64,000 nt of DNA from Astragalus membranaceus (Eukaryota > Streptophyta > Magnoliopsida > Fabales > Fabaceae), in contig CM076847.1 in NCBI GenBank assembly GCA_039519185.1, positions 77,401,747 through 77,465,746 on the forward strand, read 5' to 3'. Shown here in pieces: positions 52,226 through 60,879 of this stretch. The position numbers were made by a program, and so were the translations under genes. Numbering within the stretch: position 1 is the first letter of the stretch; each line of letters starts with the position of its first letter. The notes under the pieces are model-generated. The model saw only the letters and a program-made list of their open reading frames with translations. It did not search any database and was not told the origin of the DNA.

Positions 52226-52550
52226 CTACTACATTGCTGATAGAACCTCTGCATTGCTGATAGAACCTCTGCATTTCATTTCCCACAAGTGCCCTACTGG
52301 CCTTAAACAACTGCATTTCATTTCCTTCAGATTTGCACCACAGTCCTCCACCTGACAAAGAGCTCGATCTGACATACTTCATCCTACTATTGGTTTTTTG
52401 TCATTCATACCATCCCAGCTTGCATGCTCCCTTTCCACCACTGGAGAGGCAATCCCAGCAAGCTTTAAGCTAAGGATACCCGCTTCCTCATTCAAACCAT
52501 CATCCTCCAGCACACCAACTCCCGTTTTCCTCTCTCCTTCCTTGTTCCAA
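52226..52550 (-). pseudogene. SPL1/12-like exon 1, hybrid copy at right end of array
   Basis: It begins like S2, with the ~20-bp duplication at 52231-52275. It then switches to a different allele that reads WNKEGERKTGVGVLEDDGL on the minus strand. This retains the WNKE...ERK stretch seen in S3 and in real SPL1/12 proteins (EKKRRVIVVEDD region), which S1 and S2 have deleted. It is probably a recombination product between the array and the ancestral flank copy. Upstream of WNKE it breaks into the shared intron module near 52550. Confidence 0.7.
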
Positions 52551-52882
52551 CATGATAAATAAAAGTATTAAAAAACAAAGGAGAAAAAATTAAAAATTAA
52601 AGGAGGCTAAACTAGGATACCGGTCATGGTGATGGTGATCCCAAGAGTATATATTCCCAAATTGTGGTGGCAAATTAAGCAGGCTCTTGGCTCACAAGTC
52701 TTGTCTCATCTAAGCTTCAATGTCACAACATTAAAGCCATCTAGCAAAACTTGTCCTGTGATTACACAAACCACATGCTTTTTACTTTTTAGCCATCACA
52801 AACTCTTAATAATAAACAAGTTACACTAAATACAATAAATCTAATTTTTCATAGACATCTCATGAATGAGTTCATTACATAC

Positions 52883-53200
52883 CATAAGAAGGATCATAGA
52901 ATCTCTCAACGGGGGACACAACCGTACACTTTCCATAGCCGCTACTACCCACCAAAGCAATCGTCTTTCCAGCAGGCACATTCAAGGAGGGAATGTTAGG
53001 GATCAGAACCTCATACCTTGATGGGTATGAAAAGTTTAAGTTTTCCAGCTCCACTAGTCCTGTTATAGTCTCTAAATCCAAACCAGATTCACCCGTTTTG
53101 TGTATACTTGAATTGTGACCAACCAAATGGAATTTTTTCTGCAACAGAAACCCTTGCCTTTGAATACGAAACCATGATTTGTGCAGACTGGGATTAAGCC
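52883..53200 (-). pseudogene. ABCB1-like nucleotide-binding exon, right-flank copy
   Basis: A 318-bp exon with a CTTCCGCAG acceptor. It lacks the one-base insertion found in every array copy, so SGLDLETITGLVELENLNF runs straight into the first nucleotide-binding domain. Walker A is changed (GSSGYGKCT: Ser to Tyr, Ser to Cys) and ERFYDPSYG follows. It has its own defects: TAA at the second codon and an extra A before FHLVGHNSS. It resembles the ancestor of the array copies but is not functional. Confidence 0.8.
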
Positions 53201-53253
53201 CTGCGGAAGATGAAGTTTTTAATAATTGATATTAAACAGGTAAAGACACAAAC

Positions 53254-53431
53254 TGTCCCTGTCCCTTTTGTTCCTCTCCCTGTCCCTATCCCTATCCCGG
53301 TGTCGATCTCTGTGGCGATGATCCCTTTCTTTCATCCCATCCCGATCTCTGCCTCTCTCCTTCTCTCTTTTCGTTTCTTTGTCTCTTTATCCTTTTCTTG
53401 AATATTCTTTATCATAATCACAAGATTCACG
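53254..53431 (-). pseudogene. RD/RE-rich exon, right-flank copy R2, fused to ABCB intron
   Basis: The exon starts after a TTTTGGCAG acceptor at 53432-53433, but its 3' end lacks the usual CATGACAG|GTATC donor. The sequence passes from a GGGACAGGGAC repeat straight into the ABCB-side intron (ACACAAACT at 53240-53253). This is a clear exon-to-intron fusion point between the two gene families. Confidence 0.6.
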
Positions 53432-53562
53432 CTGCCAAAATGGAAACGGAGAAATACCTTCAAATCACAACCAATTACTCTAAGAGAAAATAGAGAACCA
53501 AGCAACTAGAAAGAATTTTAAAAAAAAATATAAAAGAAAGAGGGAGACTAAAATTATGATAC

Positions 53563-53717
53563 CTGTCATGGTCCTTTTCGTTCCTCTCCCTGTCCCTATC
53601 CCGGTGTCGATCCCTTTCTTTCATCCCATCCTGATCTCTGCCTCTCTCTTTCTCTCTTTTCGTTTCTTTGTCTCGTTCCTTTTCTTGAAGATTCTTTATC
53701 ATAATCACAAGATCACG
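53563..53717 (-). pseudogene. RD/RE-rich exon, right-flank copy R1
   Basis: Best preserved RD exon next to the promoter-bearing 5' exon: TTTTGGCAG acceptor, CATGACAG|GTATC donor, ERDKETKREKERGRDQDGM and ERDRHRDRDRERNEKDHDR. It is 155 bp, one base shorter than the array form, near its 5' end (GATCACG for GATTCACA on the plus strand). Confidence 0.65.
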
Positions 53718-53931
53718 CTGCCAAAATAGAAACAGAGAAATACCTTCAATCACAATCAATTACTCAAAGAGAAAAGGGGGGAAAAGATCTCTCTATAGTA
53801 GACAGCAGCTTGTAGACTGAAAGAGGTTGTAATATATTGAACCCTAACTCTTAATAAAATCGAGAACGATTAAACTCTAATTGCTACGATAAAAGAACGA
53901 GAAACCGCAAAAGAAAGAAAGAAAGACGTAC

Positions 53932-54034
53932 GTGAGATTTGGAGGCGGTGCGGAGTGGGGTTGAGGAGAAGAGGCGGAAGCATACCTCCTCCTCCGTTCC
54001 CTTCGTATCTCTTTTCGAGTTCATAGACGACCAT
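53932..54034 (-). pseudogene. 5' exon copy 1 of a chimeric gene (proximal)
   Basis: From an ATG at 54034-54032 it reads MVVYELEKRYEGNGGGGMLP, then PLLLNPTPHRLQIS, up to a CTCAC|GTACGT donor at 53931. The 212-bp intron that follows runs to the R1 acceptor. The reading frame does not join R1 cleanly with these sites (a TGA arises), so the product is doubtful. I do not recognise the protein. Confidence 0.45.
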
Positions 54035-54068
54035 ACCTCTCTTCTCTTCTCTTCAAAACCTAGAGCTG

Positions 54069-54233
54069 TTACAGTTCACATCTTCTTGCAGACCTGGAGG
54101 CGATTGAAGGACCTGGAGGCGGCGCGGTCGTGAGGTTTAGGAGAAGAGGCGGAAGCATGTGTCTCTCTTCTACCAGTCCATCACCTCCTCCTTGGTTCCC
54201 ATCGTGTCTTTCTTCGACTTCATACACGGCCAT
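54069..54233 (-). CDS. 5' exon copy 2 / small ORF (54 aa), function unknown
   Basis: ATG at 54233-54231, stop at 54071-54069. It starts MAVYEVEERHDGNQGGGDGL and later has MLPPLLLNLTTAPPPGPS, clearly a second copy of the adjacent exon (M-x-VYE-x-E-x-R...GN...GGG...MLPPLLLN). The two ATGs are 199 bp apart and the shared core is offset by about 175 bp. A TATA box lies about 105 bp upstream. It could be an upstream ORF or the remains of exon 1. There is no evidence of expression. Confidence 0.4.
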   Translation of the reverse strand: MAVYEVEERHDGNQGGGDGLVEERHMLPPLLLNLTTAPPPGPSIASRSARRCEL

Positions 54234-54289
54234 CTCTCTCTTCTTTTCTAAACCCAGTGGGATGGGTTTCTCGTGAGAACAACTTCTTG

Positions 54290-54400
54290 CGACTGAAAGA
54301 ACCCAACGGATACTTGCGTTTTCCTCCTTTCGGTACTATTTATATAAGTTGCGAGTACTGCGAAAGAACCCAACAGATACTTGCGTTTCCCACGCTTTAT
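54290..54400 (-). promoter_or_regulatory. TATA-box promoter reading toward the array
   Basis: The minus strand has TTATATAAATAG at 54348-54336, about 105 bp before the first ATG, followed by a CT/GA-rich leader. A 29-bp sequence (GGGTTCTTTC core with CGCAAGTATC) occurs on both sides of the TATA box, starting at plus positions 54295 and 54362 (67 bp apart). These features fit a plant core promoter whose transcript would run through the RD exons, the ABCB exon and then the array. Confidence 0.5.
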
Positions 54401-54429
54401 TTCATTGTAGTGTTTTCTCTTCCTTGTTT

Positions 54430-54779
54430 GGGGGCCTAGCCTCCTTTTTCAATAAAATAATTCAAATAATTATAATTAATAATAATTAGTATAACTATAT
54501 ATACCGTAACCAAAAAAAGTATAACTATATACGATTAAAGGAATTTTTTATAGGTAGGAAAAACTTAAATTAAAAATATTATATATTTTATGCAGTCTCT
54601 AACTACATACATGGGTCTTATTTGTCCTTTTATGCATCAGTGCCACATCTTCTTGTAAACAATTTGTTATATATTAAAAAAATTATTTATGCTAAATTTG
54701 TCTCTTTTAAATCAAAATAAGCTTTGGTCAAAAAAAAATCAAAATAGGTTAATGAATGGTTTGATAAAGAACTTGGCAC
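54430..54779. other. AT-rich intergenic stretch
   Basis: Very AT-rich, with short A-runs and TATATA stretches. No ORF, exon or transposon end recognised. Confidence 0.5.
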
Positions 54780-55719
54780 TTTTAAACGTTTTGTGATATT
54801 TTTATGCGTTTGTTCAATGTTACAGCATTTGATGCCACAGTATTTGATGCCACGGCATTAGAAGAATGGAATGCCACAGCACTATATGCAAAAGCAAAGA
54901 ATGCCACAGCATTACCATGATGACGTCACTATGTACTCCAAAGTCAAAAAGTTAAGAAAGTGGCCCAAGTTGCTCTCCTCGGCGCCACTCTATTGGCAAC
55001 ATGGCTTGCAACTTGCACTTTTTAGGGACACTTGTCCTTACGCCATAGGACCCATTTGGTAGTAGTTTAGTAATCAAATCAATCATTTTGAAGCAAATGG
55101 ATGCAAGTTCAATTAACCTCTTTTTCAAGCAAACTTCAACCTGAAGTCTATAAATACCCTTCACTCTCTCATTCACAAGCAGGCCAGAATTAATCACTTA
55201 AAATCTCATTTGGAGCTTGTTTCGAAGGAGATGGATGACCTTCACGCAACTACATTCTGCACAAGGAATGCTGGAGACGATGTTGCAGCATTACTGGCCT
55301 GATTCATGCGAAGGAAACTAAACTTTGTATCTTCTACTCTATTTATTTTCCTTTGTATTTTTCAGTAACATGAACATGATTATTATTTCAGTAATGTTAA
55401 GCATTAGCTAAACTCTTTCGTAGTTTGGATGCCATAAATTTTGTAAAGATCTTTTAACTAGTTTTGTGTTATATATTGATGTTTGCATTTTAGTTCTTGC
55501 ATGATAATTCTTTCAAATTCATCTTTAGAATTGGCCAACTAAATGAATACAAATTATAATTTCAGACATAGTTTATAATTAGAACTCAATAACTAATATG
55601 GATAAGTGTTTTAACAAAGGAAACTTTGTAATTCCATGCTCAACCTAGACATAGGTAGTATAGTCCATAGGGTGATACTGTGGGTACTTCATATACAGGA
55701 GTGAGCCTATTTAAGGCTT
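54780..55719 (+). mobile_element. Old, partial LTR of the solo-LTR family (interrupted)
   Basis: Diverged from the 58151-59619 LTR but with the same order of landmarks: an inverted-repeat cluster (AATGCCACAGCATT-type, 54820-54925), a TGATGTTTG...AATTGGCCAACTAAA segment and a CTAGACATAGG...ATATACAGG block. A TGACGTCA at 54919-54926 and TATAAATA at 55149-55156 look like U3 promoter parts. It stops at 55719, where another LTR was inserted. Confidence 0.55.
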
Positions 55720-56084
55720 TGTTCTGTACCTAGCAGTATTTTGGTCGGCTGCTGTTGGTAGGTCTCTTGCTGTCCTGGCAGGAGGTCAGTGAACGCCCAG
55801 GGGGGGTACCTGCAAAGCCACTCCGACGCTCAAGTCAGTATGAGAATAAGCTAGTGAATTTGCAAGGGGAGAGTGTGTGTCTTGTAAATGGCTATGCGAG
55901 CCGATATTTATAGGAAGTCGTGCCCGTTGTGGATCGTCGGATCGGCGGAACTGATCTTGACCGTCCAAGCATGATTGGGCTTGTGTGTGGTGGATATGGG
56001 CCAAAGTGATTGGGCCAATCCATATCCGTTGCTAAATGCACCTCCTGGAATTGCTAAATGGACCTCTTGATCCAGTCCAGAACA
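55720..56084 (-). mobile_element. 3' LTR of a minus-strand Ty3/gypsy element (365 bp)
   Basis: The termini are a perfect inverted pair, TGTTCTG at 55720 and CAGAACA at 56084. On the minus strand it holds TATAAATA (55922-55915), then a GACTTGAGCGTCGGAGTGG stretch (55836-55818), a hallmark of plant Ty3/gypsy R-U5. A polypurine tract (GGCTTGGGGGGGCAAC, 56100-56085) abuts its start, so this is the 3' LTR and the internal region lies to the right. The 5' LTR is not in the window. Confidence 0.8.
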
Positions 56085-56400
56085 GTTGCCCCCCCAAGCC
56101 GAGATTATTCCGGAGGATGGTCTTGGCTTGAAGGATTTTCGTCGATTTGCCAGATTTGTGAAGTCGTGTGGGATATTGTCCTTGTAACGACCGTGTCTTT
56201 AGGTTTTTACTCTCTAGAGTAAAAATAATAAGTTTTATCATCATCTGACTATCTTCTGTAAATAGGTGAGTCTTCGTCTTGTGGTCCACTCTTTAAAATT
56301 TTGTGGAGGAGCAGGGATCAAGCTATATTTGGAGCGCCTACTTGAAGAGGTGAAGGGAGGTAGGATCTACTTGTTTCAACGTTTCTCCTCCTCGGTAAGT
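56085..56400 (-). mobile_element. Polypurine tract and 3' internal remnant of the minus-strand element
   Basis: The PPT at 56085-56100 is followed by about 300 bp with no recognisable pol domain. The join to the plus-strand gag remnant lies somewhere before 56840. Confidence 0.5.
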
Positions 56401-56439
56401 GTTGGTTTTTGTTCTCGTTTGCGTTGTTGATGGCGCCCT

Positions 56440-56832
56440 CGTGGGCACCTTGGGCGCCTTGCCATGTTGTCTTGGCTGCCGCCTCTTGGAGCAGGATTTG
56501 TCGCCCTCATGGGCGCCATGGGCGCTTTGTCTCGTTGATCTGGCTGCCGCCTCTTGGAGCAGGAACTGGTGCCCTCATGGGCACCATGGACTCCTTGTCT
56601 CGTTGATCTGGCTGCCGCCTCTTGGACAGGATCTGGCGCCATGGGCGCCTTGTCTCGTTGATCTGGCTGCCGCCTCTTGAACAAGATCTGGCGCCCTCAT
56701 GGGCGCCATGGCGCCTTGTCTCGTTGATCTGGCTACCACCTCTTGGACAGGATCTGGCGCCCTCATAGGCGCCATGGGCGCCTTGTCTCGTTGATCTGGC
56801 TGCCGCCTCTTGGACAGTATCTGGTTGTTGCA
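56440..56832. repeat. ~67-bp GGCGCC-rich minisatellite
   Basis: About six copies of a ~67-bp unit. GATCTGGCTGCC recurs at 56537, 56605, 56660, 56726 and 56793, one copy being shortened to 55 bp. Most copies carry GGCGCCCTCATGGGCGCC or a close variant, a 7-bp stem with a TCAT loop. It lies just upstream of the gag remnant. The same repeat occurs in inverse orientation at 63655-63906. Confidence 0.8.
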
Positions 56833-56836
56833 TTGC

Positions 56837-57552
56837 ACAGGATAATGAGACGCTAAGAGAATACATTGAGCATTTCAACAAGGAGGCCTCGTGTGTTCGA
56901 AATTTGGAAGACAGGAAGAGGTTATTTTGGATGAAAGACGGATTAAGAAAGGGAAGTCTTTTCCAGATGGATGTAGGTATCAGCAAACCTAGGAACTTGG
57001 GCGAGTTCCTTCAAAGGTCTCAGAAATACATGGATTACGAAGAGGACGATATGGCTTACCGCGAGGCAGCCAAGGTCGGGGGCAACAGGGAAGATGCCCG
57101 AGAAGTCCGCCAGCGAAAGGTAACAGGAGGCGGACATCACGAGGCGCGCCCCCACAAATTCACGGAGCTTACCCCCTCATCACGTCTCGGGCCAAGATCC
57201 TGGCCGAGTGCGCTAACACTGAGTTCAAAAACATCAAGAGACCAGAGCCTTTGGTACTGAAAGATGGCCAGAACCCCTCGAAGAAATGGTGCCGCTATCA
57301 TCGAAGCGGAGGCCACGATACCAATGGCTGCCGTGCTCTCAGAGACGATATTGAGGAAATGATTCAGAGAGGGAAACTGCTGCAGTACGTGAAAAAGGAG
57401 GAAGAACCAAATAGCTCGCGCAAAAGAGCCCGATCCCCCGGAAGAAGATCCAGATCCCCTAGGAAGGGGAAGGCCCCAGTCGGTGAAGGGTCAAAGACGA
57501 TGACAGCAAATCTTCCGAGAAAGAAGACACCCGTAAATCCAAAGGAAGGCCA
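56837..57552 (+). pseudogene. Tat-type Ty3/gypsy gag remnant
   Basis: Begins in the second half of the retrotransposon gag domain (ETLREYIEHFNKEA, then NLGEFLQRSQKYM). It continues to a plant-type zinc-knuckle-like segment (WCRYHRSGGHDTNGCRALRD) and a basic Arg/Ser-Pro stretch (RKRARSPGRRSRSPRKGK). Two frameshifts are visible, one near 57165-57175 and one near 57485-57500. The N-terminal half of gag is missing, replaced by the GGCGCC minisatellite. Gag forms the particle and binds element RNA; this one cannot be made intact. The knuckle type and the following protease suit the Tat lineage. Confidence 0.8.
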
Positions 57553-58150
57553 GTGGCCATGGTGATTCACGGAAATAACCCCCTTGATGATTGGGGATCA
57601 AACAAGTCGATGAAAAGGAAGTGGAAGGAAATCTTGAGCGTGGCATCAACCTCAGCCCCTATTAAGGGATCAACCAGACCACCCCTATCCTTTGACGATG
57701 AGGATCTGCTTGATGGAAAACCGAATAAACACGTCACGTTGCTCATCACTGCCATCATGGCCAACATTGAGGTAAGAAGAATCCTGGTCAACCAGGGAAG
57801 CGCAGTGGACATCATCTTTGAAGACTTGCTACAGGTGTTGAACATATCCCCCGATGACCTGACTCCATACCGAGGAGGGGATCTAACAGGTTTCAACGGG
57901 TCAAAAACCAAACCACTGGCCCACTTGGAGTTGATGGTCGCCTATGGAGACCCCGATGGTAAACCATCTTTGTTCAGAACTGTCAAGACAGTCTTCCTAG
58001 TCCTCCCATGCAAGTCGGTCTACCAATGCATCATTGGGAGACCCACGCTGGGCAAGCTGGGGGCAGTAACATCAACGGTTCACCTTAAAATGAAGTTCTA
58101 CAGCCTGGAAAATAAGGTGGTAACCCTCCAGGCGGACCTGGGTGCGGCAC
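57553..58150 (+). pseudogene. Tat-type retropepsin (protease) domain, split by a solo LTR
   Basis: An aspartic-protease-like segment: RRILVNQGSAVDIIFEDLL, LTGFNGSKTKPLAHLEL, VYQCIIGRPTLGKLGAVTS. The active-site position reads NQGSA where Tat elements usually have D-x-GSS, so the catalytic Asp appears to be Asn (AAC for GAC). The frame stays open from 57553 up to the solo LTR at 58151 and continues on its far side at 59620. The stop at 58188 is inside the LTR. Confidence 0.8.
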
Positions 58151-59624
58151 TGATAACCTTATTTTATATAGGTTATTTATGCTCCTAATACTTAAGTCAA
58201 GCTTATTTCTCAAGTAATTCTAGTGCTTAAATATGTGAATATATGAATATTAGAATAAATATAGGTTATAAGTCAATTCCTTAAAACTTGGGCATAGTCA
58301 ATACCTTTGTGAATATGTTTGATGTTTTGCTTTAGCGCTGCAGCGGTGTGCTATCTACGAGACGCTACAGTGTTATATGACGGCTGACCATTAAGATATT
58401 TGTGTAGCCACTTGAGGACATGATGAGTCGCCACCCTTATCTCTTCCTCTCAGCTGGAATTGTTGACTTTCAAGTGGATGCTAAATTACACTTGGCGCCT
58501 CCTAAATGGAACCCATGTGATAGTTGTTGTATTCCATCATTACCACTTTTTGTAAAGTGCTTTAAGGATAATATCTAAGTCTAATAATCATCATGTAATA
58601 TTATTATATTATTAAGACTTAGATATTAATCAAATTAATTAAGATTTCTTCTCAAGAAGGAAACATACGTAGAAAAGATGTTGTAACTTGGAAGAACAAC
58701 TACACACATACGTAGTAGCTATTCTCCATTGATACACTACTTTTAAGCTTTTATTTTTAGCATAGTTTTCTAAGTTCTCATTCAAGGTTTTGCTCACGCC
58801 TCAACTTCATCTCTTGTATGCTACTTGGGATCATTGGAGTGCATCTTTTGCAACCACTCTTCTCTTGTCTTCATACGGTAATACATACTCTCAAGTTGTA
58901 TTATGTTGATGGAACTTGTGATGAGCTAACTTTGTTGTAGTTGGATTGTTCTTGGTATGTAATGAACCTTGAGTAACTTTTGTATAATATTATGATGTTT
59001 GTGTTTTATTCCTTGTGTCATAATACTTTCAATCTTGGTTTGGGAATGATCAACTAAAACAAGGTAACTTTGTGGGTACAAACATGGTTCACAAAGAGAA
59101 CTCAAGGAATGATATAAATGAAAACCCTTTAAAGACATTTAAAGGAAGCACTACTTAACTCTAGACATAGGGGAGTAGTAGTTCATAAGGCAAATGTTGT
59201 AGGAGCTTAATATACAGGGGTAAAACTTATTTAGAGCCTAGACATAGGAGTCTTGTAACATAGCCCTGACGAAAGTGACTGAAAGGCACGCCACCAAGGC
59301 GCTACAACGTCTAAGGATTCTGAAGCGCTACAGCGCTTAACGCTACAGCGTCTAATATTATCTGAACATTACTCTTGGGGACTTACATAACTATTGAGCT
59401 ATCCAACTCACTTTTAATTACTGCAAACTTAATACTGTTTTATCATAACTTATAATGTTTACAACTATTCACCTTTACTTGTCACTTAATTCTTTTCACT
59501 AAGATTCTAATCACTTAAACTTCTTAGATTAATTCCAATCCCTGTGGGAACGAACTTTACTTATCAATATATTACTTGTTGCGATTGTGTATACTTACAC
59601 ATCACCTTTTCGCACAACAGGCAC
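58146..59624 (+). mobile_element. Solo LTR (58151-59619, 1,469 bp) with 5-bp target duplication
   Basis: Begins TGATAACC and ends CGCACAACA. The five bases before it (GGCAC, 58146-58150) are repeated exactly after it (59620-59624), the mark of a real insertion later reduced to one LTR by LTR-LTR recombination. The 3' part has CCCTGTGGGAACGAACTTTA and TTACTTGTTGCGATTG, typical of plant LTR ends. It carries clusters of short palindromes around 58325-58375 and 59285-59355. Insertion was into the protease/spacer coding region of the Tat-like element. Confidence 0.9.
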
Positions 59625-60000
59625 ACAGGTGTTTTTATATGAGCATGAAGGATGAAAGAGAGACTGCTGGAGTGAGAGTCTCAGACAGTGGATTCGAGAA
59701 GGAAGCTGAGGTAAATTTGGCAGATTGGGGTGCTAGAGGTGATTCAGATAGTGAGGAAGAGGAAGAAGATTCCACCCTTACTAAGAAGCCAAAAAAGCGT
59801 TTGAAGAGGTTCAAGCCAGATGAAGAGTGTTCTGACCTCCTTGAGGAGATTAAAGAGAAACTCACCATCCACCCAAGGGAGAATGGGGACCTGTTTCCCT
59901 GATCTGTAGCGGAGGGGCCAGGGATACCACCTGAGGTAGTCTGCCACCATATAGTTGTTGATCATAATACCTAGAACGCCCTTAAGCTAAAGAAGTTGGT
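59620..60000 (+). pseudogene. Protease-RT spacer of the Tat-like element, continued after the solo LTR
   Basis: With one copy of the target duplication counted, the protease frame continues here for about 93 codons: HRCFYMSMKDERETAG, an acidic stretch (DSDSEEEEED) and KPKKRLKRF. It then stops at 59900-59902 in GDLFP. After the stop a decayed GPGIPPEVVCHHIVVDH-type peptide is visible, which is the start of the reverse-transcriptase region in plant Ty3/gypsy pol. Nothing of RT proper, RNase H or integrase follows. Confidence 0.65.
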
Positions 60001-60250
60001 TGTATGAGTCTTGCTTCATATCAAAATGATGTAGTAGCGTGGACTGATAACACGCACGAATGAATAAATAAATTTTACTGTTTACACGTCAAAAATATCA
60101 TATCAGCAATATTTACTATCACTTGCAGAATAGAAGCCAGGTCCTAATGCTAACGACGGGGGACCGGGCAACTAAGTAAAAGCCTGACGGTAAAAGGGGC
60201 GGCATGAGATCAACGCTACGATCGTATGCGCCTCCCTACAAACCGAGGCA
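60001..60250. other. Unassigned retroelement-like DNA
   Basis: A TGATAACACGCACGAATG start-like sequence at about 60045 could be another LTR edge, but no matching end was found. CTAACGACGGGGGACC near 60150 is reminiscent of element termini. It marks the change from plus-strand to minus-strand element DNA. Confidence 0.35.
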
Positions 60251-60850
60251 CGAGTCGACCTACTAGTTTCACGAAACAACTTTAAACATGTCGCAACCTC
60301 TGATGGGGGAGTTAAATTCAGACCGAGTTCTGATAAACTGCCCCTGGAGTTAACATTACCACGAGGCGCGAAGCGACTTTCAACGTGTCGCAACCTCTGG
60401 TGGGCGAGTTAAATTCAGACCGAGTTCTGATAAACTTCCCCCGGAGTTAACATTGCCACGAGGCACGAAGTGACTTTAAACATGTCGCAACCTCTGATGG
60501 GCGAGTTAAATTCAGACCGAGTTCTGATAAACTGCCCCCGGAATTAACATTGCCACGAGGCGCGAAGCGACTTTCAACGTGTCGCAACCTCTGGTCGGCG
60601 AGTTAAATTCAGACCGAGTTCTGATAAACTGCCCCGGAGTTAACATTGCCACGAGGCACGAAGCGACTTTATACGTGTCGCAACCTCTGATGGGCGAGTT
60701 AAATTCAGACCAGGTTCTGATAAACTGCCCCCAGAGTTAACTTTGCCACGGGGCATGAAGAGACATATCACAACCTATGGTGGGGAAGTTAGATTCAGAC
60801 CCCTCTGACAAACTGCCTCCAGAATAAACCTCCCACGAGGAGGTATGAGA
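60250..60850. repeat. 97-bp tandem repeat (about six copies)
   Basis: TCGCAACCTC recurs at 60291, 60388, 60485, 60582 and 60678, with a degenerate copy at about 60768: spacings 97, 97, 97, 96 and 90 bp. Copies contain GAGTTAAATTCAGACCGAG and CGAGGCGCGAAGCGAC. It lies 3' of the minus-strand ORF. Tandem repeats in the 3' untranslated part are common in Tat-lineage elements. Confidence 0.85.
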
Positions 60851-60879
60851 TCATACATACATATGTGCAAGGCAATGAC

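Larger units (their letters stand above)
47825..52525 (-). repeat. Tandem array unit 5, partial (about 4.7 kb)
   Basis: Matches the start of units 2-4 from the RD exon through SPL S2. It changes to the right-flank version between about 52210 and 52525. At 52205-52212 it reads GCCCTTCAC where S2 in units 1-4 reads GCCCATCAC. At 52481 it has CTTCCTCA where S2 has CTTCCCCA. After CCAACTCCCGTTTTCC it no longer follows the unit. The transition is gradual, so the right border is uncertain by about 300 bp. Confidence 0.8.

Noticed and set aside
54780..55200. Endogenous plant pararetrovirus promoter (TGACG motif plus TATA)
   Set aside because: No movement, coat or RT signatures are near; landmarks match the LTR family at 58151.
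56507..56986. 159-aa minus-strand ORF across the 67-bp repeats (RSTRQGAHGA repeats)
   Set aside because: It is antisense to gag at one end and otherwise repeat read-through. The frame shifts with copy length (55, 66, 67 and 68 bp), so no conserved protein is implied.
60250..60850. CRISPR-like array
   Set aside because: The 97-bp units are contiguous, with no unique spacers, in a plant retroelement setting.
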